Origin: Arenicellales bacterium
GTDB lineage: Bacteria > Pseudomonadota > Gammaproteobacteria > Arenicellales > JAANXG01
DNA length: 39,994 nucleotides
NCBI GenBank assembly: GCA_030066885.1
Contig: JASJAT010000001.1
Location: 1 to 39,994, forward strand
Direction of reading: 5' to 3'
This document shows positions 6,948 to 15,156 of the stretch, piece after piece. The notes below the pieces were generated by a model. The model was given only the letters and a program-made list of their open reading frames with translations. It made no database searches and was not told where the DNA came from. Positions within the stretch are counted from its first letter, which is position 1. The number at the start of each line of letters is the position of its first letter. Position numbers and translations under genes: made by a program.

Positions 6948-9575
6948 CTACCTTGCTGATTCATGCTGACCAAAGATCCTGCACAAAGAGATCACATCAC
7001 ACGTTTGGCATGTTTTGCTGTCTTTAGGTGCAACAACAGCAGAACCCGATCTGAATTGTTCTGCTAGAGCGCTCAATGCCTGCTCCCACTGTGTCGTTAA
7101 TTCAGTCCAATCCTCTTGCTTGTACATTCCCTTTACAAATCCTTCCGTCTTCGATATCCCCTTGAATGCGCTGTGTCCTTTTCGTAAATGAGCGAATGCC
7201 AAGGCACTGATTTCTTTGTCCACACACAAAAAGTAAAGCGGTAGCTGCGGATCATCGGGACGGTCTCCCGACCACTGATCGATCTGGACATTGCGCCCGG
7301 TTTTGTAGTCGATAATCGCCCTTTGCCCCACTCCCAATTTGTCTATACGATCGATACGTAAGCCTAGGTCGACTCCGCGAAAATTGACGTTTATTTTCTG
7401 TTCTACCTCTTCAACTTCAAACCAGTTTCTATTCGATTCGACAGATAGCCACTCTTCTAACAATTCTCGAAGGCGCTGCCTTTCGATATCCAGTATCGCC
7501 TGACGAAAGCGGGAGTTGTCCTTCTGGGCAAACTCATTTACAACCCTATCTATGTGTCTTTGCAGAATCAGCTCGAGCTCAACCTCTGCGAGCGTCTGCA
7601 GTTTGTCCCTTGTCTTGAGTTCACGCCATATCCCAGCCAGGGTGGCGTGGACGAGAATTCCACGGTCTGCCGGGTTAAGACCTGGTTCTACATCCGGCAT
7701 AGCGGTTGCCGCTAACCGGTGGTGTGCGAATGCCCGGAACGGGCAGGCAGCCTGGTCCTTAAAAATTGCTGCGCCACCACGCACCGATCCACTGCCCAGA
7801 GCTGGCCCTTTCGAATCGTCGATTGCCTCCAACGAAGGTGCCGATTTCTGTATGAACTGGGGCAAACCAACATATTCTGTCGATCGAGACGATACCGGCA
7901 GGTCCCGATACACCGGACTCAATTGCAGTACTTGTTCATCGCTCTGCCGCGGGAAGCTGACCACGACATATTCGGCTGAATCGATCAAGCGGCGAGCCAC
8001 TGTTTGCGCTTTTTCCAGTTCATACTCTGCGATCGATCCCGGTAAACCAAACCGGCGTTGAAGTTCATATGGTAAGAAGGGGTTGAGCCGAAGCGGTGGA
8101 GGCCATGCCTCGTCACTCATGCCAGTCACCCATAAATGGGAAAACTGCATTCCGGACGCTTCCAGCACACCCATGATCTGTACCGGTGCGACTTCCCTTC
8201 TCGGTTGAAACACACGCCTTTGCGCCATCTGCTTGATGCGTGCGAGCGCTTCACCGGAGCTGAGTCTTGGTGTAACGATGTTCAAGCGAGCGAATCGGCT
8301 TAGCAGCTCACGCCATGCTTGGACAGTCTGGTATTCGCTACTGCTCGAAGTCCGCTCGCCCGGCCAACCAAATATAGACAACCATTGAACAAATACCCGG
8401 GCCCATTCCGAAGGATTTGCCCTCCCTTTTGGCTTGAGCCGGAGCGCTTCGTTGAGACATCGCACCAAATCCGAAGCCGGTAAATGCGATTTTTCGATGA
8501 GCCTTAATAGGCCGGCCAGAGAGACCTGATTCCACCCGAGTTGTCGCAAGCGCAGGTCAACGCTTGCCCGTGCGAAAAGTTCGGTGGCGCCCCCGGAAAT
8601 GAAAGGGGTGTGTAAGAGTCGCGTAACATCCTGCAGGGGCTTCGCCCCCGACACGAACCCGAGCAACGTCAGCGCTGCGTCGACCACGGGGTATTCCGCC
8701 AGAGGCCTGCCTAACGATATATGAAACGCACGCCTTCGGTCGTCATCAAATGAAAGCGACTGTTTCGAATGCAGTTCTTGATCGAAGATGATGTCGATTT
8801 GGTCACGATACCGTTCCAAACCATCTACGATGATCCCTATCGGACCGATTGTCCCTTTATTTAGCAGCTGCTTTGCCCAATGGGCAGCAGTTTCAAACTC
8901 CCGGGGCCGGTCTATACACGAAATTACCTCTTTATGTTGATTGACTGTGGGCGGCGCTACTTTATCGAAACCAACATCAGCCGCTTTTAGTGCACGTATT
9001 AGGCTCTCTTGATTGGGTAGCCAGTTATCAAAACCGATAAACAGGACATTGTACGTGGGAAGCCAACATTTACTCTCTACCTGCTTTTGTAGCAGGGTGC
9101 TGACCTGGCAGATCGATAACCAGCCATTTATTTCCATATGCTTGGTGAATTGGATCGCCCACTCATAAAACGCTTGCGTATCCTCGACATGAGTATTTTC
9201 AAGGCGTTCAAGTGGTATTTGCCAGTCGTGGATTAACCTCCAGGTGTCTTTTGCTGCCCTTGCCGTGGCCGAAGTCTGCAACAGACCATAGTTTGAACCT
9301 TGCTCCATGAACTGTTGAATAACCCGTTCCCAAACTTGTGTTTCCTGTTGATCATCTAAAACAACCATTTCGCCCAGAGCCGGATGGATTCGTGCTAGAC
9401 GTCCCCATTCACCAATAATCCACTCCTCCCATGTTGCGGCCCTGGGGGTGTTCCACGCTTTTAGCCCCCGTCCCGACTGGAAGTCTGCGTATTGTTCAAG
9501 CAGGTAATGAGACAAACGACGGGTGCTGGTGACTGCAAATGCGCCGTTCGCCAGTTGTTCAAATACGTGATGCAT
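6948..9575 (-). CDS. AddB-like PD-(D/E)XK nuclease / DNA repair protein
   Basis: This 875-residue protein is the partner of the AddA-like helicase. The N-terminal two-thirds look like a degenerate helicase scaffold, and I see no intact Walker A. Its C-terminal nuclease domain has 'LRIDRIDKL' (about 739-746) and 'AIIDYKTG' (D756, K758). Four cysteines sit as in AddB: C611 in 'AACPFRAFA' ahead of the nuclease core and C856-x2-C859-x5-C865 at the end. In AddB this arrangement holds an Fe-S cluster. The protein matches the proteobacterial 'probable DNA repair protein' type (TIGR03623, from memory). The start ATG has a modest AAGG 8 nt upstream that overlaps the stop of the preceding small ORF, which suggests a minus-strand operon: small ORF, AddB-like, AddA-like. 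Confidence 0.88.
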   Translation of the reverse strand: MHHVFEQLANGAFAVTSTRRLSHYLLEQYADFQSGRGLKAWNTPRAATWEEWIIGEWGRLARIHPALGEMVVLDDQQETQVWERVIQQFMEQGSNYGLLQTSATARAAKDTWRLIHDWQIPLERLENTHVEDTQAFYEWAIQFTKHMEINGWLSICQVSTLLQKQVESKCWLPTYNVLFIGFDNWLPNQESLIRALKAADVGFDKVAPPTVNQHKEVISCIDRPREFETAAHWAKQLLNKGTIGPIGIIVDGLERYRDQIDIIFDQELHSKQSLSFDDDRRRAFHISLGRPLAEYPVVDAALTLLGFVSGAKPLQDVTRLLHTPFISGGATELFARASVDLRLRQLGWNQVSLAGLLRLIEKSHLPASDLVRCLNEALRLKPKGRANPSEWARVFVQWLSIFGWPGERTSSSSEYQTVQAWRELLSRFARLNIVTPRLSSGEALARIKQMAQRRVFQPRREVAPVQIMGVLEASGMQFSHLWVTGMSDEAWPPPLRLNPFLPYELQRRFGLPGSIAEYELEKAQTVARRLIDSAEYVVVSFPRQSDEQVLQLSPVYRDLPVSSRSTEYVGLPQFIQKSAPSLEAIDDSKGPALGSGSVRGGAAIFKDQAACPFRAFAHHRLAATAMPDVEPGLNPADRGILVHATLAGIWRELKTRDKLQTLAEVELELILQRHIDRVVNEFAQKDNSRFRQAILDIERQRLRELLEEWLSVESNRNWFEVEEVEQKINVNFRGVDLGLRIDRIDKLGVGQRAIIDYKTGRNVQIDQWSGDRPDDPQLPLYFLCVDKEISALAFAHLRKGHSAFKGISKTEGFVKGMYKQEDWTELTTQWEQALSALAEQFRSGSAVVAPKDSKTCQTCDVISLCRIFGQHESAR

Positions 9576-9586
9576 ACAACCGACCT

Positions 9587-9829
9587 TCAGCGATTGGGCC
9601 CACGGATGCGAAACCGGTTATCACAAGTTTCCCCTCCGAAAATAAGAGAAGCAAAAGTACTGGGAGGCCAGACGGCCCACAGATTTATTCTGCCATCATC
9701 GCGAGGACCCCGGACTCGTTCCGTTAACGCTCGCAATAACGAATGATCGAGTTCTATTTTCACAATGGGATTGCAGTGGATACTATGCGCACCACAAGCC
9801 GGATCTACTTTGATAAACTCACCCGTCAT
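9587..9829 (-). CDS. Possible small protein (80 aa) upstream of the AddB-like gene
   Basis: I do not recognise this ORF. The ATG at 9829 has a GAGG 7 nt upstream and is preferred over the ATG at 9841. It reads MTGEFIKVDPACGAHSIHCN at the start and ends with 'ETCDNRFRIRGPNR', with three cysteines and no membrane segment. Its stop (TGA, 9587) lies 11 nt before the AddB-like start and overlaps that gene's AAGG. Another open frame on the same strand stops at 9838-9840, forming ATGA with the ATG at 9841. The chain of close spacings argues for a real coupled gene; the lack of a recognisable family argues for caution, because the same DNA must also hold the promoter of divergent rapA. Confidence 0.33.
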   Translation of the reverse strand: MTGEFIKVDPACGAHSIHCNPIVKIELDHSLLRALTERVRGPRDDGRINLWAVWPPSTFASLIFGGETCDNRFRIRGPNR

Positions 9830-9841
9830 ATTAGGCCTCAT

Positions 9842-9994
9842 TCTTGATCTTTTTCGAGATAACCTTCCGGATAACTGTTGAATCTGGCCCGCAGGCTATT
9901 ATCAGGTCCCGGCGGAATGTCAGTCGGCCAGTGAACCTCCAAACAAATAGAGCCACATCGTACGGTAAATTCTAAAGCCCGAGTTATGAACGAA
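9842..9994. other. Divergent spacer between the repair operon and rapA
   Basis: On the minus strand an open frame runs through this stretch to the TGA at 9838 (ending 'SYPEGYLEKDQE'). It has no good start: only a TTG near 9938, with no suitably placed ribosome site. It may be the tail of a decayed gene or chance. Promoters for rapA and for the AddB/AddA-like operon must lie here, but I could not identify confident -35/-10 pairs. Confidence 0.3.
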
Positions 9995-12802
9995 ATGAAG
10001 TTTAGCCCAGGCCAGCGCTGGGTCAGTGACACCGAAAGCGATCTTGGATTAGGGCTAATTTCTTCCGTGGATGGTCGTATGGTAACCGTTATATTTCCAG
10101 CAAGTGAAGAACAACGCACCTACGCAGTCAACAACGCACCTTTGTCACGCGTTCGTCTAAACGTGGGAGAAATAGCACAATCCAGTGAGCAGTGGGAAAT
10201 CAGGATAGCGGAAGTCAAGGAAGAAGGAGGTATGCTCATCTACACCGGCATTCGCATTGATAACGGCGAATTTACGCGTCTACCTGAGACTCGACTCAAC
10301 AGCTTTATTCAAGTTGCAGATGCAAAGAGTCGTCTGCTAAACGGTCAGATCGATACCAACAAGTGGTTTAGCATAAGGCTATCGAGTCGAAATATGCTGG
10401 ATCGGGTGCAGAGTACCAAAACCTACGGTTTGAGCGGCGCCCGAATCAACCTGATCCCGCATCAATTGTATATCGCCCAGGAAATTAGTGAACGGTTTGC
10501 ACCAAGAGCCTTGTTAGCGGATGAAGTAGGTCTTGGAAAAACCATAGAAGCCTGTCTCATTCTGCACAAACAACTTCTCACTGGTCGGGCACAGCGAGTA
10601 TTGATCATCGTACCCGAACCGTTGCTGCATCAATGGCTGGTCGAGCTTTTACGCAGATTCAATTTACGTTTCAAGCTTTTTGATGAAGAGCGCTGCGCAT
10701 CAACGCAACAACTCGATAAAAATGTGAATCCTTTCGATACGGAGCAACTGGTTCTCGCACCGCTGTCCTTATTCGATTCGGAACAACGGCAACGTGAAGC
10801 GTTGCTTGGTCACTGGGACCTGGTTATCGTGGATGAAGCCCATCATATACGTTGGGATGAGAACACGCCTACTCCGCAGTATCAGTTCGTTGAAGCTTTG
10901 TCCAAAGCAACACCCGGTTTGCTGTTGCTAACCGCGACCCCGGAACAATTGGGCGAAGACAGTCACTTCGCCAGACTCCGTTTGCTTGATCCGGATCGCT
11001 TTACCGATTTCGATGCCTTTATGCAGGAACAACTGGATTACCGGGCGATTTCCGATGTGGTTGATCAGTTGATCTCGACCGAATCTGTCCCGAGCAATAG
11101 TACTCTAAACCTTGTAAGCGGATTGCTAGACGAAAAGATCAGGAGCTTTAACACCAAAGAGCGACTTGATCTCATCCGGAAATTGATTGACCGACACGGG
11201 CCCAGTCGAGTCTTGTATCGCAATACCCGTGCAAACATCCAAGGGTTTCCAGGGAGGGTATTGCACGCTCAAGCTATGCCCAAACCTGAACAATATGAAA
11301 CTGCGCGCAGCGGCGGCTCCCTTTCAGAATATATTCATCCAGAGTTAACCAGACCGAGATCCTGGATCCACTTCGACCCTCGCGTGAGCTACCTCGCGGA
11401 GAAATTGAAAGGGTTAGCAAATGAAAAGATCTTGGTTATTTGCGCATTAGCCACCACAGTCGTTGACTTAGAACAGGCTTTAAGAACGAAGTACGGCATC
11501 CACTCAGCAATGTTTCACGAAAACATGAGTATCGTCGCCCGGGACCGGGCTGCTCACTTTTTTGCCGACCACGAGGGGAGCAGACTATTGCTGTGTTCGG
11601 AGATTGGAAGTGAGGGCAGAAACTTTCAGTTTGCACACCATCTCGTTCTATTCGATCTGCCCCTGTTCCCCGATTTGCTAGAACAACGCATAGGGCGTCT
11701 CGACCGTATCGGGCAAGCTCAAGATGTACACATTCATCTGCCATACCTCACCGACGATGCGCAAGAAGTCCTGTTTCACTGGTACCACCGGGGATTAAAT
11801 GCCTTTGAGCAAACCTGCCCAGTCGGCCAAAGTGTTTATGAAGACACGGAAACCGAATTGATGGACGCATTGACCCTTGGCAACGCGTCCGAAGCATTTA
11901 TAGCCACAACCCATTTACTCTATCAGCAGAAAATTTCCGCTCTGGAACAAGGTCGGGACCGGCTACTTGAGATCAGCTCCTTCGACCGAGAGGTCGCAAT
12001 TGATATTGTTCGGTCTATCGAATCGATAGACACCGACCTACCAACGATCGACTATCTGGGGGAGGTGTTTGATTTATACGGTGTCACATTTGAGGATAAA
12101 CAAGAAAAGACATACATCGTCCATCCCAGTGATCATATGCAAACAGCACATTTCCCGTTTTTAAAGAGCGATGGGATGACCGTCACGTTCGATCGCGCCA
12201 CGGCGCTAGCACATGAAGATATTGAATATTTAACCTGGGAACATCCGATGACCCAAGGCGCGATGGACTTGGTGCTTACCAGCGATCATGGTAAGGCAGT
12301 TGTGATCGGAGTTGACTCAGACTTGTTGCCGCGCGGTACTATATTGGTGGAAACCACCCACGTTCTGGAGATTACCGCACCCAACGCCCCTGAATTGAGG
12401 CGTTTTCTGAATACAACCACACTACAATTTCTTAAAGATGAGGCGGGCCGTGACCTGAGTAAACTCGCTGGAAACAGCAAGCTTTTCCGTAACGTACAAA
12501 ACATAGAAAGCGTCGTGGCCAAAAGGCTGATCGGCATCAAGCGAGAAAGCATCACCGCGGTGATGGAGGAAAACGAACGCGACGCTAAATCCACATTTGC
12601 AGACACGATCGAGCATGCAAAGTCCGCACTTACCGAACAAACACAACTGGAGCTACAAAGGCTGGAGTATTTACAGTCGATAAACGCCAGCGTCAGATCC
12701 GAGGAATTGCATTTAATACGAAAGCAACTTAGTCAGTCATTGCAGAGTTTTGACAACGCGCAGCCGAGACTGGATGCAGTGCGTCTCGTTGCCATACTGT
12801 GA
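9995..12802 (+). CDS. rapA: RapA, RNA polymerase-associated Swi2/Snf2 ATPase
   Basis: RapA recycles RNA polymerase after termination by using ATP-driven translocation. The N-terminal Tudor-like region starts 'MKFSPGQRWVSDTESDLGLG', lining up with the E. coli start MPFTLGQRW. That is why I choose the ATG at 9995 over the one at 9986; neither has a strong ribosome site. Numbered from 9986, the ATPase motifs are DEVGLGKT (179-186), DEAHH (283-287), 'LLLLTATPEQLG', and the helicase-C motifs 'SEIGSEGRNFQF' and 'QRIGRLDRIGQA'. The RapA-specific C-terminal region follows, including 'EQGRDRLLEI' and 'HPSDHMQ'. The length (935 residues from this start) is close to the 968 of E. coli RapA. The gene is monocistronic, divergent from the AddAB-like operon. 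Confidence 0.96.
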   Translation: MKFSPGQRWVSDTESDLGLGLISSVDGRMVTVIFPASEEQRTYAVNNAPLSRVRLNVGEIAQSSEQWEIRIAEVKEEGGMLIYTGIRIDNGEFTRLPETRLNSFIQVADAKSRLLNGQIDTNKWFSIRLSSRNMLDRVQSTKTYGLSGARINLIPHQLYIAQEISERFAPRALLADEVGLGKTIEACLILHKQLLTGRAQRVLIIVPEPLLHQWLVELLRRFNLRFKLFDEERCASTQQLDKNVNPFDTEQLVLAPLSLFDSEQRQREALLGHWDLVIVDEAHHIRWDENTPTPQYQFVEALSKATPGLLLLTATPEQLGEDSHFARLRLLDPDRFTDFDAFMQEQLDYRAISDVVDQLISTESVPSNSTLNLVSGLLDEKIRSFNTKERLDLIRKLIDRHGPSRVLYRNTRANIQGFPGRVLHAQAMPKPEQYETARSGGSLSEYIHPELTRPRSWIHFDPRVSYLAEKLKGLANEKILVICALATTVVDLEQALRTKYGIHSAMFHENMSIVARDRAAHFFADHEGSRLLLCSEIGSEGRNFQFAHHLVLFDLPLFPDLLEQRIGRLDRIGQAQDVHIHLPYLTDDAQEVLFHWYHRGLNAFEQTCPVGQSVYEDTETELMDALTLGNASEAFIATTHLLYQQKISALEQGRDRLLEISSFDREVAIDIVRSIESIDTDLPTIDYLGEVFDLYGVTFEDKQEKTYIVHPSDHMQTAHFPFLKSDGMTVTFDRATALAHEDIEYLTWEHPMTQGAMDLVLTSDHGKAVVIGVDSDLLPRGTILVETTHVLEITAPNAPELRRFLNTTTLQFLKDEAGRDLSKLAGNSKLFRNVQNIESVVAKRLIGIKRESITAVMEENERDAKSTFADTIEHAKSALTEQTQLELQRLEYLQSINASVRSEELHLIRKQLSQSLQSFDNAQPRLDAVRLVAIL

Positions 12803-12812
12803 ACTTTAGGGG

Positions 12813-12841
12813 TTGTTAATATAAGAATATACTGATAGCAT
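12813..12841 (+). promoter_or_regulatory. Candidate sigma-70 promoter for the 29-codon ORF
   Basis: TTGTTA (12813-12818) is separated by 17 bp from TAGCAT (12836-12841). The predicted transcript would start near 12848 and open with a small hairpin (GTGCAA-AA-TTGCAC, 12850-12863). It begins only 10 nt after the rapA stop codon. This is assigned by eye only. Confidence 0.35.
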
Positions 12842-12920
12842 TTATGCGGGTGCAAAATTGCACTTGGGCTAGTCGGGAAAAGTAGTTTTCACACTGGAGA
12901 TTTCACTCAGGGGACTCGTG

Positions 12921-13010
12921 ATGAAACTAAAAGACCTGATAAACAGGCTTGCTTTGGTAGTTACTATTTTTGTATTGAGTAATACCCCAGCTTGGCCACT
13001 AATAATGTAA
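12921..13010 (+). CDS. Possible 29-residue membrane or secreted peptide
   Basis: ATG AAA CTA AAA ... TAA encodes a peptide opening MKLKDLINRLALVVTIFVL and ending in a short 'PAWPLIM' tail. It has a positively charged start and one hydrophobic segment, like a signal peptide or a single-pass mini-protein. The purine-rich AGGGGAC lies about 7 nt before ATG. A strong terminator follows within 25 nt and a plausible promoter precedes it, so it may be a complete small transcription unit. Alternatively it is the surviving signal-peptide stub of a lost exported protein. No family was recognised. Confidence 0.4.
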   Translation: MKLKDLINRLALVVTIFVLSNTPAWPLIM

Positions 13011-13032
13011 TGTGATAACTTTTTTCTGATAA

Positions 13033-13062
13033 GGGGCCGGTCTCAGACCGGCCTTTTTATTT
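13033..13062 (+). terminator. Rho-independent terminator
   Basis: GGCCGGTC (13035-13042), loop TCA, GACCGGCC (13046-13053), then TTTTTATTTT. This is a perfect 8-bp GC-rich stem with a U-tract on the plus strand. It would end transcription of the 29-codon ORF and any read-through from rapA. Confidence 0.9.
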
Positions 13063-13116
13063 TGCGCTGCAGTGAGACCAAGGCGGCTGGGCAATCTCGG
13101 AAAACGTGCGAGATGA

Positions 13117-13232
13117 TTCTCGCCAAGACGCCAAGCTCGCAGGTGGGAGCGGCGCCCTCGCCGCGAGATCCTTGGTTCCCCGCATGCGCGGGGACTGCGC
13201 TTGGCGTGCTTTGCGCCTTTGCGAGAGTGTTT
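13117..13232. repeat. Family (a) 7-bp-period element, copy 2, with internal palindromes
   Basis: The left end (13117-13140) reads TTCTCGCCAAGACGCC then AAGCTCGC. The right end (13199-13232) reads CTTGGCGTGCTTTGCGCC then TTTGCGAGAGTG. Inside are two perfect hairpins: GCGGCG-CCCT-CGCCGC (13149-13164) and CCCCGC-ATGC-GCGGGG (13178-13193). Right after the right end comes a short family (b) stretch (TTTAACTTTCAACTTTGAAC, 13230-13249). Open frames across it look like repeat translations, not proteins. Confidence 0.75.
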
Positions 13233-13292
13233 AACTTTCAACTTTGAACTCTATACGCTCTTGTCTTCTGAATCGCGGCGAGGGTGCCGTTG

Positions 13293-14315
13293 CTACCGAG
13301 CGTTTTCGCCGGGGCTTTCAATATACCTGGTAACCAAATCAACTAAAAAATCTAAATGCTCTTTATCATCATTTAGACAGGCGATGTAATTGAACTGCTC
13401 GCCGCCTGATTCCATAAAAAGTTGTCGATTCTGCATGTCGATTTCCTCCAGGGTTTCAAGGCAATCTGCAGAGAATCCGGGACAGGTCACATCCACGCTT
13501 TTAACGCCTTGCGTCGGTAGCGCTTTAAGTTGCTCATCGCAATAGGGCTTTATCCACTCTTCACGACCGAACCTGGACTGAAACACTATAGTCCATTGAT
13601 TTTCCACAAGATTTAGCTGACTGGCTAGTAACTGGGCGGTCTTATGGCATTGTCGCTCATACGGATCCCCGCCGCGAACATAACGTTCCGGAATCCCATG
13701 GAAAGACATGACTAAATGATCGCCTTGAGCGTTTTTTCGAACCTTGTCGGCCAAGGCATTGATGTACCCCGCGTGGTCATAATAGGCACTGACAAAATGG
13801 ATTTTAGGCACCCAACGCCATCGCCTGAGGTAACTCGTTACCGCATCGAAAACAGACCCTACAGTACTGCCAGAGTATTGTGGGTAGAGAGGTAAGATAA
13901 TTAAATTACTAACCGAAGCTTGACGTAACCGCTCTAGTCCATCAGGGATTGATGGATTGCCGTAGCTCATTCCCAACTCCACTTTAATATGATCGTTGTA
14001 ACGCTCCCGTAAAATACTATTCATTCCTGCTACTTGTGCATTAGAGATAACAAGCAATGGCGATCCCTGTTCGGTCCAAATTTCCTTGTACGCCTCTGCG
14101 CTTTTTGATGGTCGAATGTTTAAGATGATTCCATTTAAGATTAACCACCATATCCAGCGTGGAAACTCCACAACCCTTGGGTCGGAGAGGAACTGTTTGA
14201 GATAACGACGAACACTCTTTCGGTCGGGCGCATCCGGTGTTCCGAGATTGACTACCAAGACGCCGGTAAGGGGTGGTTGGTTAGGGTCGAATTCAGTATG
14301 ACCGACGTAGCTCAT
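13293..14315 (-). CDS. hemH: Ferrochelatase
   Basis: This 340-residue enzyme inserts Fe2+ into protoporphyrin IX, the last step of the protoporphyrin-dependent haem pathway. The diagnostic start 'GVLVVNLGTPDAPDRKSVR' (18-36) is present, followed by 'FLSDPRVVEFPRW' and 'LPLYPQYSGSTVGSV'. The metal-binding and catalytic His206 lies in 'SFHGIPERY', and Glu287 in 'CPGFSADCLETLEEID'. The length fits bacterial HemH. It is the last gene of a minus-strand cluster after the kinase and NUDIX genes, but a 131-bp spacer full of family (b) repeats separates it from the NUDIX gene, so it may have its own promoter. No clear ribosome site is seen before its ATG. Confidence 0.96.
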   Translation of the reverse strand: MSYVGHTEFDPNQPPLTGVLVVNLGTPDAPDRKSVRRYLKQFLSDPRVVEFPRWIWWLILNGIILNIRPSKSAEAYKEIWTEQGSPLLVISNAQVAGMNSILRERYNDHIKVELGMSYGNPSIPDGLERLRQASVSNLIILPLYPQYSGSTVGSVFDAVTSYLRRWRWVPKIHFVSAYYDHAGYINALADKVRKNAQGDHLVMSFHGIPERYVRGGDPYERQCHKTAQLLASQLNLVENQWTIVFQSRFGREEWIKPYCDEQLKALPTQGVKSVDVTCPGFSADCLETLEEIDMQNRQLFMESGGEQFNYIACLNDDKEHLDFLVDLVTRYIESPGENAR

Positions 14316-14327
14316 TGATTAGTTATC

Positions 14328-14418
14328 AGAAAGTAAAGAGTAGAAAGTTAAAAGTATAAAGATTAAAGATCAAAATCCGTTTTTTAACTTTAAACTTTTT
14401 ACTTTCAACTTTTAATCT
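14328..14418. repeat. Family (b) 7-bp-period repeat, near-adjacent inverted arms
   Basis: The left arm (14328-14379) holds repeated AAAGT/AAAGA units (such as AGAAAGTTAAAAGTATAAAG). The right arm (14380-14418) holds the complementary ACTTT units (TTAACTTTAAACTTTTTAC). The arms could fold back on each other with almost no loop. The element fills the hemH-NUDIX spacer. Confidence 0.65.
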
Positions 14419-14446
14419 ATGACGCAAAGTCAATGCTCCCAAATAT

Positions 14447-15130
14447 CTATGATAAAGCCTGGCGTTTTTCTGTCTTGGTAAGCCGATACAACCGTGCCGG
14501 TCGATGCGAGCGTTTTCTGCGAAAGTGTTCGGTCTGCTCGATGTGCTCTTGAGCCAGAACTTTTTTTCTGAAGTTCCTTTTGTCCAATGGCGTACCCAGA
14601 ATGGTTTCGTAAACGTGCTGCAATTCACCCAAGGTAAATAGCTCTGGTAACCCTTGAAAGGCAATCGTCGAATACCCAAGCTTGGAGACTAAACGTTGTC
14701 TGGCGACGGATATTATCTCGGCGTGATCAAGATAGAGCTCAGGTAATTCTGTCACACTGTGCCACTCGATGTTTGGAGACTGAATAAAACCTTCCGCTTG
14801 CTGAGTCGGGATTAAGGCGAAATAAGACACTGTGATTACACGGGATTTAGGATGGCGGTCGGGGCGCCCAAAGGTATAGAGCTGTTCAAGATTGACATCC
14901 CTGATTCCGGTTTGTTGGGCCAGTGTCCTCAACGCACAGTCCTCTAAAGGCTCTACAGGTCGAATATATCCCCCGGGCAGTGCCCAATCGCTTTTTTTAA
15001 AGGTCTCCGAGTATCTCTGCCTTAATAACACCTGTAGGTGATCACGACGCACGGTGAAGACGACAATATCTGTGGAAACATGCAGTAACCAAGCGGTGGA
15101 AGTGGGTAGCTGAGTTAGTGTGTCGATCAC
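14447..15130 (-). CDS. NUDIX-domain / winged-helix regulator, NrtR-like
   Basis: This 227-residue protein has an N-terminal NUDIX fold (about 20-150) and a C-terminal basic winged helix (about 155-227; 'LPELFTLGELQHVYETILG', 'DKRNFRKKVLA', then an RRKRSHRPARLYRL tail). The architecture is that of NrtR-type repressors, which sense ADP-ribose or related NAD metabolites. The Nudix box is degenerate: from G53/G54 it reads R68-T-L-A-Q-Q-T-G, so the catalytic Glu residues (REU-x-E-E) are lost, as expected for a ligand sensor rather than a hydrolase. The start is GTG at 15130, only 26 nt after the kinase stop, so both are probably co-transcribed. Typical NAD-biosynthesis neighbours are absent. Confidence 0.85.
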   Translation of the reverse strand: MIDTLTQLPTSTAWLLHVSTDIVVFTVRRDHLQVLLRQRYSETFKKSDWALPGGYIRPVEPLEDCALRTLAQQTGIRDVNLEQLYTFGRPDRHPKSRVITVSYFALIPTQQAEGFIQSPNIEWHSVTELPELYLDHAEIISVARQRLVSKLGYSTIAFQGLPELFTLGELQHVYETILGTPLDKRNFRKKVLAQEHIEQTEHFRRKRSHRPARLYRLTKTEKRQALS

Positions 15131-15156
15131 ACCAACAGGGTAGTGTCGTTAGTACA

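Noticed and set aside
9838..10119. 93-codon minus-strand frame ending in ATGA upstream of the 80-codon ORF
   Set aside because: More than a third overlaps the start of rapA on the opposite strand and the remaining part lacks a usable start with ribosome site; kept only as a note.
12999..13241. 80-codon minus-strand frame rich in Arg/Lys (HSRKGAKHAKRS...)
   Set aside because: It is the translation of a family (a) repeat plus the terminator, a common artefact of such repeats; no ribosome site.
14326..14679. 117-codon minus-strand frame overlapping the NUDIX gene
   Set aside because: It lies in another frame of a well-supported gene and ends in Phe/Leu-rich translation of the family (b) repeat.
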